Source: Intrasporangium_A sp039812505
GTDB lineage: Bacteria; Actinomycetota; Actinomycetes; Actinomycetales; Dermatophilaceae
Reading direction: 5' to 3'
Assembly (NCBI RefSeq): GCF_039812505.1
Contig: NZ_JBDIAQ010000189.1
Span: 1 to 5,825, forward strand
DNA length: 5,825 nucleotides
In this document: in pieces, positions 5,628 through 5,825 of the stretch
How positions within the stretch are numbered: position 1 is the stretch's first letter
How the letters are laid out: each line of letters starts with the position of its first letter
Notes under the pieces: model-generated
Seen by the model: only the letters and a program-made list of their open reading frames with translations
The model's database searches: none
What the model was told of the DNA's origin: nothing
Translations under genes and position numbers: made by a program

Positions 5628-5825
5628 TCAGCTGGCGCGGTCGGCCAGCGTGGAGCGCACCTGGAGCAGCTGGGTGACCAGCAGCTCCATCTGGGCGCGC
5701 GCCTCCGTGCGGTCGAGCCGTCCGTTGAGCACGGCGGTCAGCGCGGCAGACCAGCCGAGCAGGATGACGTACGCCATCCGGTGGTCGCCCTCGGTGGGCT
5801 GGTCGATCCCGGCCGCCTCCAGTAC
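5628..5825 (-). CDS. C-terminal end of an unidentified protein, possibly TetR-family
   Basis: An open frame enters from the right edge and ends at a TGA at 5628-5630, giving 65 C-terminal residues. The readable part runs from GIDQPTEGDHRMAYVILLGW through SAALTAVLNGRLDRTEARAQ to MELLVTQLLQVRSTLADRAS at the end. It looks helical: a small-residue and hydrophobic helix (AYVILLGWSAALTAVLNG), a polar turn, then an amphipathic helix (EARAQMELLVTQLLQVRSTLA). This is the pattern of the last two helices of TetR-family ligand-binding domains, but the DNA-binding part lies outside the window. Codon bias (G/C in nearly all third positions) supports a real gene. If it is a TetR protein it might regulate the nearby acyl-CoA genes, but that is speculation. 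Confidence 0.6.
   Translation of the reverse strand, partial: VLEAAGIDQPTEGDHRMAYVILLGWSAALTAVLNGRLDRTEARAQMELLVTQLLQVRSTLADRAS

Overview
The window is very GC-rich, with G or C at most third codon positions, AGGAG-type ribosome binding sites and mycobacterial-type acyl-CoA enzymes. This points to a chromosomal segment of an actinobacterium (Actinomycetota). I cannot name the genus from the sequence.

Layout. Positions 1-98 hold a short tandem repeat with no convincing gene. A two-gene minus-strand operon follows: a fused two-domain acyl-CoA dehydrogenase (1138-3342) is transcribed first, then a double-hotdog MaoC-type enoyl-CoA hydratase (183-1070). A 93-bp AT-rich gap (3343-3435) carries a nested inverted repeat and divergent promoter-like hexamers. 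From it a plus-strand SDR-family dehydrogenase (3436-4380) diverges. The SDR converges on a minus-strand secreted lipoprotein with beta-propeller-like repeats (4450-5514), and a GC hairpin lies between the two stop codons. At the right edge is the C-terminal end of another minus-strand protein (stop at 5628), possibly a TetR-type regulator.

How the genes fit together. The dehydrogenase (acyl-CoA to 2-enoyl-CoA), the hydratase (2-enoyl-CoA to (R)-3-hydroxyacyl-CoA) and the MFE-2-like SDR (3-hydroxyacyl-CoA to 3-oxoacyl-CoA) supply the first three steps of one beta-oxidation round. Only a thiolase or aldolase and a CoA ligase are missing from the window. The family mix (fused FadE34-like dehydrogenase, Hsd4B/HtdY-like hydratase, Hsd4A-like SDR) resembles steroid side-chain degradation sets of mycobacteria and rhodococci. 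Substrate assignment remains an inference, and branched or bulky acyl-CoAs are also possible. The shared divergent control region suggests co-regulation of all three genes.

Nothing here looks like a wholly new system. The points most worth a second look are the complementary degeneration of the two dehydrogenase halves, the nested palindrome in the divergent promoter, and the repeat array at the left edge.
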